DNA of 14,329 bases from DASWHK01 sp036398215 (GTDB lineage Bacteria > Acidobacteriota > UBA890): positions 1 to 14,329 of the forward strand of contig DASWHK010000139.1 in the NCBI GenBank assembly GCA_036398215.1, written 5' to 3'. The translations under genes were made by a program, and so were the position numbers. Below, piece by piece: positions 6,508-13,351 of the stretch (position 1 is the stretch's first letter; each line of letters begins with the position of its first letter). A model generated the notes under the pieces. The model searched no databases and was not told the DNA's origin. It saw only the letters and a program-made list of their open reading frames with translations.

Positions 6508-7635
6508 CTTCAGCAGGTGGGCGCCGATCACGTTGAAGAGGAAGAACACGCCGTTGGCGCCGAACGCCACCAGCACCAGCGTTTGCTTCTGCAGCGCGAG
6601 GAAGCGGAACCCTGCGTCCGCCCAATCGATCAGGATGGGCACCAGGCTCACCAGCGTGCAGGCCAGCAGGAAGCCGACGCCGCCCCAAAGCAGCCGTCCC
6701 TCGTCGACCTCCAGCAGGGGGCGGTACGGCCCCGGGTCGCCGCCCTCGCGGGCGGCCAGCAGCAACCCGACGCCGAAGACGTTGAGCCCCAGGCAGGTGC
6801 CCAGCAGGGCGAACATCATCGTGTGGATCCCGAAGACGTTGCCCCACGGCAGGCTCAGCGGCCCCCAGAATAGGCCGATCAGCAGCACCGCCCAGTTGGC
6901 GAGCAGCAGCAGCAGCCCGAGGCCGAAGAAAAATCGCGGGCTTCCGGCGAGGATCTGCAGGAGGTGGCGGGTGCCGTCGCGCCAGCGCTTCAGGTGGGGC
7001 GGCCGCCCTCGGGTGTCCGGGTGCAGGGTGATCGACACCTCGGCGATGCGGGCCCCGGATCGCATCGCCTTGACCAGCATCTCGGAGGCGAACTCCATGC
7101 CGGTGGCGCGCGGCTGCCAGGCCGCGAAGCTGGCGCGCCGGAAGCAGCGGAACCCGGAGTTGCAATCCGAGACCTTCTGGCCGGGGCCGGCGTGCAGCCG
7201 GTTGAGCACGAAGGTCAGCGCCGGGGTCCCGAGCCAGCGGTGCAGGAACGGCATCGCCCCCGGACGGATCTCGCCGCGCATCCGCGAGCCGAGCACCAGG
7301 TCGTTGCCCTCTTCGAGCTTGGCCACCAGCCGCGGCGCCTCGGCGAAGTCATAGGTGTTGTCGGCGTCGGCGAACACGACGATATCGTGGCGGGCGCGCT
7401 CGAAGCCGTGGCGGAGGGCGGCACCGTAGCCGCGCACCGGGCAGTCCTCGATTCGCGCCCCGTGGGCGGCGGCGATCTCGCGGGAGCCGTCAGTCGAGCC
7501 GTTGTCGGCAACGACGATCTCGACGTCGCGGCCGGCGAACGCGCCGTCCCGGACCTGTTGGATGCGGTCGAGGACTGCGGGTAGGCTATCGGCTTCGTCG
7601 AGGCACGGAACCACGAAGGAGATGCTTGCGGGCAT
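6499..7635 (-). CDS. GT2 family glycosyltransferase with C-terminal membrane helices (DPM1/polyprenyl-phosphate glycosyltransferase-like)
   Basis: A 378-residue protein. Residues 1-225 form a GT-A fold of family GT2: SFVVPCLDEADSLPAVLD at the start, VVADNGSTDGS for nucleotide-sugar binding, the metal-binding DxD in VVFADADNTYDF (89-95), and LVLGSRMRG. It belongs near the dolichyl/polyprenyl-phosphate sugar transferases, which load a sugar from a nucleotide donor onto a lipid carrier on the cytoplasmic face. Four membrane helices follow, at about 235-257, 268-294, 315-337 and 350-373, and a stretch of Arg/His/Lys (211-224) may act as the membrane interface. The ATG at 7635 has only a weak ribosome binding site. 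It is divergent from a GT-C-type membrane transferase with 48 bases between starts, a natural donor-maker and donor-user pair. The sugar is not identifiable. Confidence 0.9.
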   Translation of the reverse strand: MPASISFVVPCLDEADSLPAVLDRIQQVRDGAFAGRDVEIVVADNGSTDGSREIAAAHGARIEDCPVRGYGAALRHGFERARHDIVVFADADNTYDFAEAPRLVAKLEEGNDLVLGSRMRGEIRPGAMPFLHRWLGTPALTFVLNRLHAGPGQKVSDCNSGFRCFRRASFAAWQPRATGMEFASEMLVKAMRSGARIAEVSITLHPDTRGRPPHLKRWRDGTRHLLQILAGSPRFFFGLGLLLLLANWAVLLIGLFWGPLSLPWGNVFGIHTMMFALLGTCLGLNVFGVGLLLAAREGGDPGPYRPLLEVDEGRLLWGGVGFLLACTLVSLVPILIDWADAGFRFLALQKQTLVLVAFGANGVFFLFNVIGAHLLKQR

Positions 7636-7683
7636 GGCGGCGCCGAGCTTAGCCCGAACTTCTCAAGCGGTCACGGCTGCGCG

Positions 7684-9669
7684 ATGAGGGCCCGGCTCCC
7701 CTGGATCGTCGTGCACGCGCTGCTGGGGCTGGTTGCCGTGCGCTTCTGGCACCTGCTGCTCCTCAAGCAGCAGCTGGACCGGCCGCTGGTCGTCGCCGCC
7801 TGGCTGACAGCCGCGCTCGCCCTGCTGTTGGCGGCCCGATCGCTGGCGCGGCGCACGCCGCCGGCGGACCGCAGCCGTCTGCAGCGCGGCTACGCCGCCC
7901 TCGAAGGCCCCGAGCTCGCCCTGCTGATGCTGCTGCTCGTCCTGCTGTTCCTCTTCCATTGGGGGTTCGCGCGCGCCGCCTCCGACGGCCGCGAGTACTT
8001 CGTGCAGGTCCGCTCGCTGGTGCTCGACGGCGACCTCGACTTCGCCAACGAGAACGCCAGCTTCGGCGTCCGCGGGACCGCCGGCAACTTCGCCTTCGGC
8101 GCCCCGCTTCTCTGGGTGCCGTTCTTCGTGCTCGCCCACCTGTGGTTGGGGCTGCTGAACCTGTTCGGCGCCGGCTACTCGCTGGAGGGCTACTTCAACC
8201 CCTACCAGCGGGCGGTCGGCCTCGGCAGCCTGGTGTACGGCTACGCGGCGCTGATCCTGGCCTACCGGCTGCTGATCCAGTACTTCTCGCGCTGGCTGGC
8301 GGCGGCAACGACGATCGCCGTGACCTGCGGCTCGTTCGTGATCTGGTACCTGGTCGTCGACAACTCGATGTCGCACGCCGTTTCGATGTTCGCGGTGACG
8401 CTGTTCGTCTATTTCTGGCACCAGACGCGCGGCGATACATCCGTGCGCCGATGGGCGTTGCTGGGTGCCGCCGCCGGCCTGATGTCGCTGGTGCGCTGGC
8501 AGAACCTGCTGTTCGTGGTCTTCCCGGCCGCCGAGGCGCTGGGGCATCTCGTTCCCCGCTTTTCCGTCGCCGTTCCCCCGCGACAGGAGGCGACGTGGAA
8601 GCAGCCTGCGGCCGCCTACGCGGCATTCGGGGCCGCCTGGATCGTCGCGTTCAGCCCCCAGCTCTACTTCTGGAAGGCCGTGCGCGGCGGTTGGCTGGCG
8701 ATGCCCGCCGGCGCCCACGGCGCCCAGTGGACGTCGCCGGCGCTCGGCGACGTGCTGTTCTCCCCCGATCGGGGCCTGTTCTCCTGGACGCCGCTGCTGC
8801 TGCTGGCGGTGCTCGGGCTGATTCCCTTCGCCCGCCGGCACCCGCAGCTCGGCGCCCTGCTTGTCGCCGCCTTCGTCCTGCAGATCTACATCAACGCCAC
8901 CGTCGAGTGGTTCGGCCACGGCTTCGGCGCCCGCCGCTTCGCCAACTGCATGCTGGTCTTCGCCATCGGGCTGGCGGCGCTGCTGCAGTGGATGAAGCAG
9001 CGGCCGGCGCTCGCCCCGGCGCTGGTGGTCGGCGGTTTGGTGGCGCTCAACGGCTTCTTCATGCTCGGCATGCAGGGCTCGCGGCTGCCGCCGAGCGGCG
9101 CCATTCGGTTCCAGGAGATGGTGGGGGCGACCACCTCGCGGCTGGGCAATCCGTTCTCGCTGCCGATGGGACTGCTCACCGCGATGCGCTTCGGCGGCGA
9201 CCTGGCGCTCTACGAGCGGCTCGGCAGCCAGACGTTCAACAACCTGCTGATCGACGTCGGCGGGGCCAACGACAGCCGCTTCCTGGTGCGCGGCTGGTCG
9301 GGGCCGGAGGCCGCCGGTGAGCTGTCGTTCCGCTGGAGCGACGGCGCCGAGTCGTCGCTGGTGGTCCCTCTCAAGGCGACCGCCGACTACGCCCTGGAGG
9401 TCCGCTGCGCCCCGTTCGACGCCCCCGGCGTCGAGCTGCAGGTCGTCGAGGTCTGGGTCAACGACCAGGTCGCCGGCCGCTTCGCCGCGGCGCCGGGCCT
9501 GCAGGAGCATCGCCTCCGGCTCGCCGGCGGCCTGCTGCGCGCCGGGTTCAACGAGATCCGCTTCCGCTACGGCTGGACCGCCTCACCGCGCTCGCTGGGC
9601 CTGTCCGACGACGCCCGCGAGCTGGCCGTCCAGTTCGACAGCATCGCCCTGCTGCGCGAGGGGGAATAG
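7684..9669 (+). CDS. GT-C-like integral membrane glycosyltransferase
   Basis: A 661-residue polytopic membrane protein. Hydrophobic helices run from residue 7 to about 475. A conserved-looking acidic loop follows the early helices (SDGREYFVQVRSLVLDGDLDF, 100-120), the position where GT-C enzymes such as the PMT/ArnT group keep catalytic or metal-binding acids. Such enzymes take a sugar from a polyprenyl-phosphate carrier and transfer it outside the cytoplasmic membrane to protein, lipid or glycan. The last part, about 519-661, is not hydrophobic and reads as beta strands (LSFRWSDGAESSLVVPL, VELQVVEVWVNDQVAG), suggesting an extracytoplasmic carbohydrate-binding-like sandwich. The ATG at 7684 starts the hydrophobic segment directly; no clear ribosome binding site precedes it. 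Its divergent neighbour is the GT2 that probably makes its donor. Family placement is by topology and loop, so acceptor and sugar remain open. Confidence 0.82.
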   Translation: MRARLPWIVVHALLGLVAVRFWHLLLLKQQLDRPLVVAAWLTAALALLLAARSLARRTPPADRSRLQRGYAALEGPELALLMLLLVLLFLFHWGFARAASDGREYFVQVRSLVLDGDLDFANENASFGVRGTAGNFAFGAPLLWVPFFVLAHLWLGLLNLFGAGYSLEGYFNPYQRAVGLGSLVYGYAALILAYRLLIQYFSRWLAAATTIAVTCGSFVIWYLVVDNSMSHAVSMFAVTLFVYFWHQTRGDTSVRRWALLGAAAGLMSLVRWQNLLFVVFPAAEALGHLVPRFSVAVPPRQEATWKQPAAAYAAFGAAWIVAFSPQLYFWKAVRGGWLAMPAGAHGAQWTSPALGDVLFSPDRGLFSWTPLLLLAVLGLIPFARRHPQLGALLVAAFVLQIYINATVEWFGHGFGARRFANCMLVFAIGLAALLQWMKQRPALAPALVVGGLVALNGFFMLGMQGSRLPPSGAIRFQEMVGATTSRLGNPFSLPMGLLTAMRFGGDLALYERLGSQTFNNLLIDVGGANDSRFLVRGWSGPEAAGELSFRWSDGAESSLVVPLKATADYALEVRCAPFDAPGVELQVVEVWVNDQVAGRFAAAPGLQEHRLRLAGGLLRAGFNEIRFRYGWTASPRSLGLSDDARELAVQFDSIALLREGE

Positions 9670-9769
9670 CCGTGGACCGCCTGCTCGCTTGCAGCACCCG
9701 GGTCGAGGAAGGCTAGGCCGCGTGACCCGGCGCATCCGCGGCTCGGGGTGGCGTGATAGCTTTCGGCGG

Positions 9770-10564
9770 ATGAGGCAATACCTCGAGCTGCTCCAGCACG
9801 TCTTCGACAACGGCGTCGAGAAGCGCGACCGCACCGGCACCGGCACGCGTAGCTGCTTCGGCTACCAGATGCGCTGCGACCTGCAGGCGGGCTTCCCGCT
9901 GCTGACCACCAAGAAGCTGCACCTGCGCTCGATCATCTACGAGCTGCTCTGGTTCCTGCGCGGCGACACCAACGTCGCCTGGCTCAACGAGCACGGGGTG
10001 AAGATCTGGGACGAGTGGGCGGACGAGGGCGGCGACCTGGGGCCGGTCTACGGCTATCAATGGCGCCATTGGCGAACGCCGGACGGTCGTGAGATCGACC
10101 AGATCGCCGCCGTCATCGAGCAGATCCGCGCCGATCCCGACTCCCGGCGGCACATCGTCAGCGCCTGGAACGTCGCCGACGTCGACCGCATGGCCCTGCC
10201 CCCCTGCCACGCCCTGTTCCAGTTCTACGTCGCCGGTGGCCGGCTCTCCTGTCAGCTCTACCAGCGCAGCGCCGACGTCTTTCTCGGCGTCCCCTTCAAC
10301 ATCGCCTCGTACGCGCTGCTCACCATGATGGTCGCCCAGGTGTGCGGCCGCGAGCCCGGCGATTTTGTGATTACGTTCGGCGACGTGCACCTGTACTCCA
10401 ACCACGTCGAGCAGGCCCGCGAGCAGCTCACCCGGCGACCGCGGCCGCTGCCGACCATGCGCCTGAACCCCGAGGTCACCTCGATCTTCGACTTCGACTA
10501 CGACGACTTCACCCTCGAGAGCTACGACCCGCACCCGCACATCAAGGCGCCGATCGCGGTTTGA
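9770..10564 (+). CDS. thyA: Thymidylate synthase
   Basis: Converts dUMP to dTMP using methylene-tetrahydrofolate as carbon donor and reductant, releasing dihydrofolate. At 264 residues it equals E. coli ThyA, and residue numbering matches throughout: Arg21 (RDRTGTGT), Trp80 (KIWDEW), Tyr94 (GPVYGYQWRHW), the catalytic Cys146 (LPPCHALFQFYV), Arg166 and Asp169 (QRSADVFLGVPFN), Asn177, His207 and Tyr209 (DVHLYSNH). The C terminus KAPIAV closes over the active site in this family. No residue is missing, so the enzyme should be active. The ATG at 9770 is chosen because it gives the canonical N terminus; the ribosome binding site is weak. Dihydrofolate reductase lies 0.8 kb downstream on the same strand, separated by an opposing MazEF cassette. 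Confidence 0.98.
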   Translation: MRQYLELLQHVFDNGVEKRDRTGTGTRSCFGYQMRCDLQAGFPLLTTKKLHLRSIIYELLWFLRGDTNVAWLNEHGVKIWDEWADEGGDLGPVYGYQWRHWRTPDGREIDQIAAVIEQIRADPDSRRHIVSAWNVADVDRMALPPCHALFQFYVAGGRLSCQLYQRSADVFLGVPFNIASYALLTMMVAQVCGREPGDFVITFGDVHLYSNHVEQAREQLTRRPRPLPTMRLNPEVTSIFDFDYDDFTLESYDPHPHIKAPIAV

Positions 10565-10595
10565 TGAAGGCAGTCGGGGCAACCGCTGCGGAGCT

Positions 10596-10919
10596 TTAGC
10601 GCGGCGCATCTAGCGCCAGCGCGAACCGCAATGCTTGCTCTGCGGCGACGAGCTTGTCCGGAGACAGCGGGGCAATGCGACGCTTGAGGTGCGCCTTGGC
10701 GATCGTGACGATCGAATCGAGGTTGATGGCGCAGTCCCGCGGCATGCCGTCGGCTGCACCAAGCGGGACCTCCACCGGGATGCCGCGGACGCGGCCGGTG
10801 ATGGGCGCTACCGTCACCAGACTGCGCACTGCGTAGGCCTCGTCGCGCGACAGCAGGAGCACGGGACGGCGTCCCGCAGGCGCCGGCAGGTCCGCCCACC
10901 AGATCTCCCCTCGCCTCAT
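10596..10919 (-). CDS. mazF: MazF-type endoribonuclease toxin (type II TA)
   Basis: A 107-residue MazF/PemK-family toxin, which cleaves mRNA at short sequence motifs and arrests translation. The family signature is complete: RRGEIWWADLPAPAG at the N terminus, RRPVLLLSRDEA, VAPITGRVRGIPVEVPLG, then GMPRDCAINLDSIVTIAKAHL and the closing LSPDKL helix. The start ATG overlaps the antitoxin stop in an ATGA arrangement (10916-10919), so the pair is a tight antitoxin-first operon. It is convergent with thyA, with 31 bases between the stop codons and no obvious terminator. No truncation or frameshift is visible, so it should be functional. The cleavage motif cannot be inferred. Confidence 0.93.
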   Translation of the reverse strand: MRRGEIWWADLPAPAGRRPVLLLSRDEAYAVRSLVTVAPITGRVRGIPVEVPLGAADGMPRDCAINLDSIVTIAKAHLKRRIAPLSPDKLVAAEQALRFALALDAPR

Positions 10920-11173
10920 GGCCAGGGGTCCCAGTCGAGCGTATTGCGGCTGATCTGATCGGTTTCCTCCACCTCGTAGGGCGCCTCCGGCTCCGCCACG
11001 TAGCCGGCGACGTAACGGGCGATGCGATCCTTCTCCCGCTCGCGCTGCAGGAGCTCCTCGACGGCGCGACGGAAGAATTCGCTGCGGCTTTCACCGCTGG
11101 CAAGACGCTCCCGCTCGGCCGCGGTCAACAGCGCCTCCGGAAGGCTGATCGAGATCTTGCTGGTGGAGGACAC
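10916..11173 (-). CDS. Ribbon-helix-helix (CopG/MazE-type) antitoxin
   Basis: An 85-residue antitoxin partnered with MazF. Residues 5-45 form a ribbon-helix-helix DNA-binding domain (KISISLPEALLTAAERERLA, then SRSEFFRRAVEELLQRE); the beta ribbon ISISLP contacts operator DNA. The C-terminal third is acidic and probably unfolded (EPEAPYEVEETDQ, then LDWDPWP), the usual segment that wraps and blocks MazF. The GTG start at 11173 is supported by GAGGAG 7 bases upstream. The gene ends with a 4-base overlap on mazF. Autoregulation is likely: three copies of a GTATGAT-like half-site lie 50-78 bases upstream. Antitoxins with this fold are often labelled MazE or CopG interchangeably, so no gene symbol is given. 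Confidence 0.9.
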   Translation of the reverse strand: MSSTSKISISLPEALLTAAERERLASGESRSEFFRRAVEELLQREREKDRIARYVAGYVAEPEAPYEVEETDQISRNTLDWDPWP

Positions 11174-11222
11174 GGATGAACTCCTCGGGGGCCATTGATG
11201 GAATCAAGACCGTCATCAGTGA

Positions 11223-11251
11223 GTATGAATCGAGTATGATCCATATCATAC
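11223..11251. promoter_or_regulatory. Candidate antitoxin operator: three half-sites at 11-bp spacing
   Basis: A perfect 7-bp inverted repeat, GTATGAT (11234-11240) and ATCATAC (11245-11251) around CCAT, is preceded by a third related copy GTATGAAT (11223-11230). All three begin 11 bp apart, about one helical turn, as expected for cooperative binding by a ribbon-helix-helix dimer. It is an A/T-rich island in GC-rich DNA, lies between the antitoxin and folA, and contains TATGAT on both strands, which resembles a -10 box. It may therefore overlap promoters in either direction. Binding by the antitoxin is inferred. Confidence 0.65.
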
Positions 11252-11265
11252 CGTGTTCCCGGGAG

Positions 11266-11270
11266 AGGAG
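11266..11270 (+). promoter_or_regulatory. Strong Shine-Dalgarno before an upstream in-frame ATG of folA
   Basis: AGGAG lies 5 bases before the ATG at 11276. That ATG is in frame with folA, 99 bases before the conserved DHFR start at 11375. It supports either a 33-residue Arg-rich N-terminal extension on DHFR or a translated leader. The two starts closer to the DHFR domain (11366 and 11375) lack a comparable site. Confidence 0.55.
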
Positions 11271-11374
11271 AAACGATGCCCTCTGAAATGAGACGGCCAC
11301 GAGAGTCGAGATTCCGCCTCGATTCACGGAAACCGCAACCTGACACGCAGCGCACGCGTGGCAGAATGCCGGGG

Positions 11375-11875
11375 ATGAGGATCTCGATCATCGTGGCGGT
11401 CGCCGAGAACGGCGTGATCGGCCGTGACAACGAGCTGCCCTGGCGGCTGTCTGCCGACATGGGGCGCTTCAAGGCCCTGACCACGGGGCACCACCTGCTG
11501 GTGGGTCGCAAGACCTGGGAGTCGATCGGCCGGCCGCTGGCCGGCCGCGAGATGATCGTCGTTTCGCGCGGTGAGCCGGAGCTGCCCGACGGTGTCCACC
11601 TGTCACACACGGTCGAGGAAGGCATTGAGCGGGCCGAGACCTGGGGCGAGAGCGAGCTGTTCATCGGCGGCGGCTGCTCGATCTATCACGCCGCCCTGCC
11701 GCTGGTGGATCGGATCTACATGACCTGGGTGAACGCAACGGTTGAAGGCGACGTGTACTTCCCCGAGATCGACCTGACCGGCTGGAACGAGGTCTCCTCG
11801 GAGGACCTCCCCGCCGACGCGGCCAACGCCTATCCGACCACCTTCACCGTCTACCAGCGGGAGCCCCGCCGATGA
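11375..11875 (+). CDS. folA: Dihydrofolate reductase
   Basis: Reduces dihydrofolate to tetrahydrofolate with NADPH, recycling the product of ThyA. From the ATG at 11375 it has 166 residues, normal for bacterial DHFR. Key parts are the opening strand and Met20-type loop (ISIIVAVAENGVIGRDNELPW), Trp23, the catalytic Asp28 (LSADMGRFK), the NADPH-binding GRKTWESIGRPLAGR and the cis-Gly-Gly segment LFIGGGCSIYHAAL. The C-terminal VEGDVYFPEID is also typical. Start choice is open: an in-frame ATG at 11276 has a much better ribosome binding site and would add an Arg-rich tail, but its codons are clearly less GC-rich at the third position than the enzyme's. The stop overlaps a downstream in-frame ATG (ATGA, 11872-11875) at the edge of a tandem repeat. 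The opposing mazEF cassette separates it from thyA. Confidence 0.96.
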   Translation: MRISIIVAVAENGVIGRDNELPWRLSADMGRFKALTTGHHLLVGRKTWESIGRPLAGREMIVVSRGEPELPDGVHLSHTVEEGIERAETWGESELFIGGGCSIYHAALPLVDRIYMTWVNATVEGDVYFPEIDLTGWNEVSSEDLPADAANAYPTTFTVYQREPRR

Positions 11876-12009
11876 CCGGTGACCGGCCCGTGAGCGAACG
11901 TCCCCCGACGGCCGGTCACCGGCGCGTGAGCGAACGCCCCCCGACGGCCGGCCAGCGGCGCATGAGCAAACGTCACCCGACGGCCGGTCAGCGGCGCAAG
12001 GGCAAGGGC
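11876..12009 (+). repeat. 36-bp tandem repeat array after folA
   Basis: Three full units (11876-11911, 11912-11947, 11948-11983) and a partial fourth (from 11984) begin immediately at the folA stop. The first two units open with the perfect palindromes CCGGTGACCGG and CCGGTCACCGG. Each full unit carries GTGAGC or ATGAGC at the same place. The unit length is a multiple of three and no stop occurs, so the array could be translated as 12-residue repeats, R-R-(V/M)-S-(E/K)-R-(P/H)-P-T-A-G-(H/Q), in frame with the next gene. It has no spacers and is not a CRISPR. Confidence 0.85.
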
Positions 12010-12015
12010 CCGTCG

Positions 12016-12720
12016 ATGACGTGGTACCGGCCGATCGCCGTCGTTGCGCTGCTGATCGCCAGCGGGTTGATCGCGGCCGACGGCGTCGGCGCCGACACCA
12101 TCTATCTGGTGAACGGTCGGGTCATCCATACCGAGTCGGTGCGGATCGAGGACGGCAACGTGATCTTCCGCCAGTACGGCGGCAGCGTGTCGATACCGCG
12201 AGCTTCGGTGCTCCGCATCGAGCGGGACGCAACGAGCTCGCCTCCGGCGCGAAGGGCGCAGCCCGCCGCCGACCCGACCGAGGGGCTGGCGGCGGAGCCC
12301 ACGGGGAAGGTAGCGGCGCCAGGCGCCGCGGCCGAAGGAAGCCACGCGGGGGTCCGAGCCGCTGGATCGGCGGCGGGACAGGAACCGCCGGGGGAATCGG
12401 CGACGGGACAGGAGCCGCCGGCGGGATCGGCGGCCCCCGCCGACCATCCCTGGGAGACGGCCGCCTACTGGCTCGAGCAGCTCGCGGCGGTCGACGAGCG
12501 CATCGAGCGGGTCGAGGCGGAGCTGGCGCGGCTGCCCGTCTACAGCGAGCTCGAGCGCCGGCAGATCGTCAGCGGCCAGATCATGTACTTCGCCGCCCAA
12601 CGCGACAAATGGGAGGCGTTCCGCGAGCGGCTGCAGGCCCAGCGGCGCGAGCTGGAGCGCAGCGCCCGCAAGGCCGGGATCCTGCCCGGCGTCCTGCGCG
12701 AGGCGCGCCGGCAGCGCTGA
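12016..12720 (+). CDS. Exported protein with a small Sm/SH3-like domain, repetitive linker and coiled-coil tail; function unknown
   Basis: A 234-residue protein I cannot name. Residues 1-28 are a signal peptide (WYRPIAVVALLIASGLIAAD, cleavage probably after GVGA). Residues about 29-70 form a short beta-rich module (TIYLVNGRVIHTESVRIEDG, then VIFRQYGGSVSIPRASVLRIE). This pattern is common in exported proteins of Acidobacteriota and Deltaproteobacteria-like groups, where it is described as Sm- or SH3-like. A Pro/Ala/Gly-rich linker with a 30-bp DNA repeat follows (about 75-150). The end, about 155-230, is highly charged and helical (ERIERVEAELARL, then RERLQAQRRELERSARK), probably a coiled coil. 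The ATG at 12016 has AAGGG 7 bases upstream and a direct signal peptide. The frame also opens at 11872, overlapping the folA stop and running through the 36-bp repeats, but that would bury the signal peptide. It may be co-transcribed with folA. Confidence 0.75.
   Translation: MTWYRPIAVVALLIASGLIAADGVGADTIYLVNGRVIHTESVRIEDGNVIFRQYGGSVSIPRASVLRIERDATSSPPARRAQPAADPTEGLAAEPTGKVAAPGAAAEGSHAGVRAAGSAAGQEPPGESATGQEPPAGSAAPADHPWETAAYWLEQLAAVDERIERVEAELARLPVYSELERRQIVSGQIMYFAAQRDKWEAFRERLQAQRRELERSARKAGILPGVLREARRQR
12364..12434 (+). repeat. 30-bp tandem repeat within the linker of the exported coiled-coil protein
   Basis: Two full 30-bp units (12364-12393, 12394-12423) and a partial third encode G(S/E)A(A/T)GQEPPG-like residues. 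The reading frame is kept, so copy number could vary without breaking the protein. Confidence 0.75.
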
Positions 12721-12775
12721 GCGATCATCGGTCGCTACGTGCCATCCCCTTGCGCCCACGAGTCGGTCATGCCCA

Positions 12776-13351
12776 CTACGCGAGCCCGACGATCTGCAGG
12801 AACCGCTGGGTGATCCGGGCGGTGGCGCCCCAGATCCGCTGGCCGGCGACGTGGTACTCGGGAAGCGGGTAGCGCTTGCCGGCGATCTCCCGCTCGCCGG
12901 CGTCCACGAAGTTGGCCGGGGCGGCGAGCTCCTCGAGGTCGACCTCGAAGTAAAGCTGCACCTCGCGCGGGTCGGCGGGAAACTCGGGCGGATCGTCGAT
13001 CCAGCCGACGATCGGCGTGATCACGAAGCCAATGGTGCTGGGCACGTCGTCGATCCGTCCGGCGACCTCGACGTCGGCGGGCTCGAGGCCGAGCTCTTCG
13101 GCGGCTTCGCGCAGCGCCGTTGCTGTCAGGTCCGCGTCGCCGGCGGCCCGGCAGCCGCCGGGAAACGAGATCTGGCCGGCATGGGTGGGCATCTCGTCGT
13201 GGCGCACTGTGTAGCCGAGGGTGATCCCGTGCTGCCGCCGGATGACCGGGACGAGCACCGCGGCCTCGGCGAACCCCTCGATGGACAGGTCCTGGGGAGA
13301 GGCCTGCTGGAGGAGCGCCCCGAGCCGGCCCGCGTCGAACGTCAGGCTCAG
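12776..13351 (-). CDS. CoA-pyrophosphatase-type Nudix hydrolase, probable CTG start
   Basis: A Nudix hydrolase of the NudL/CoA-diphosphatase group, which cleaves CoA or acyl-CoA to phosphopantetheine species and 3',5'-ADP. The group-specific motif HAGQISFPGG (57-66) runs into the Nudix box, which ends TALREAAEELGL with the metal-binding Glu residues. The first Nudix Glu is Asp72 here, and spacing to the RE pair is one residue longer than in MutT; I believe NudL-type enzymes share both traits. No ATG, GTG or TTG lies in frame between 13621 and a GTG inside the domain. A CTG at 13351 gives 191 residues, about the length of E. coli NudL, with its TGA overlapping the coxB stop as CTGA and GGAG about 8 bases upstream. 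I therefore choose CTG. The ATG at 13621 would overlap coxB by 274 bases and add low-complexity sequence. Likely expressed by coupling from coxB. Confidence 0.85.
   Translation of the reverse strand: MSLTFDAGRLGALLQQASPQDLSIEGFAEAAVLVPVIRRQHGITLGYTVRHDEMPTHAGQISFPGGCRAAGDADLTATALREAAEELGLEPADVEVAGRIDDVPSTIGFVITPIVGWIDDPPEFPADPREVQLYFEVDLEELAAPANFVDAGEREIAGKRYPLPEYHVAGQRIWGATARITQRFLQIVGLA

Noticed and set aside
7663..9510. Minus-strand 615-codon frame opposite the GT-C gene
   Set aside because: Gln/Arg/Glu/Gly-rich antisense shadow of a hydrophobic coding sequence; no recognisable domain.
11876..12009. Possible CRISPR array
   Set aside because: The 36-bp units are contiguous without spacers, and no cas gene is nearby.
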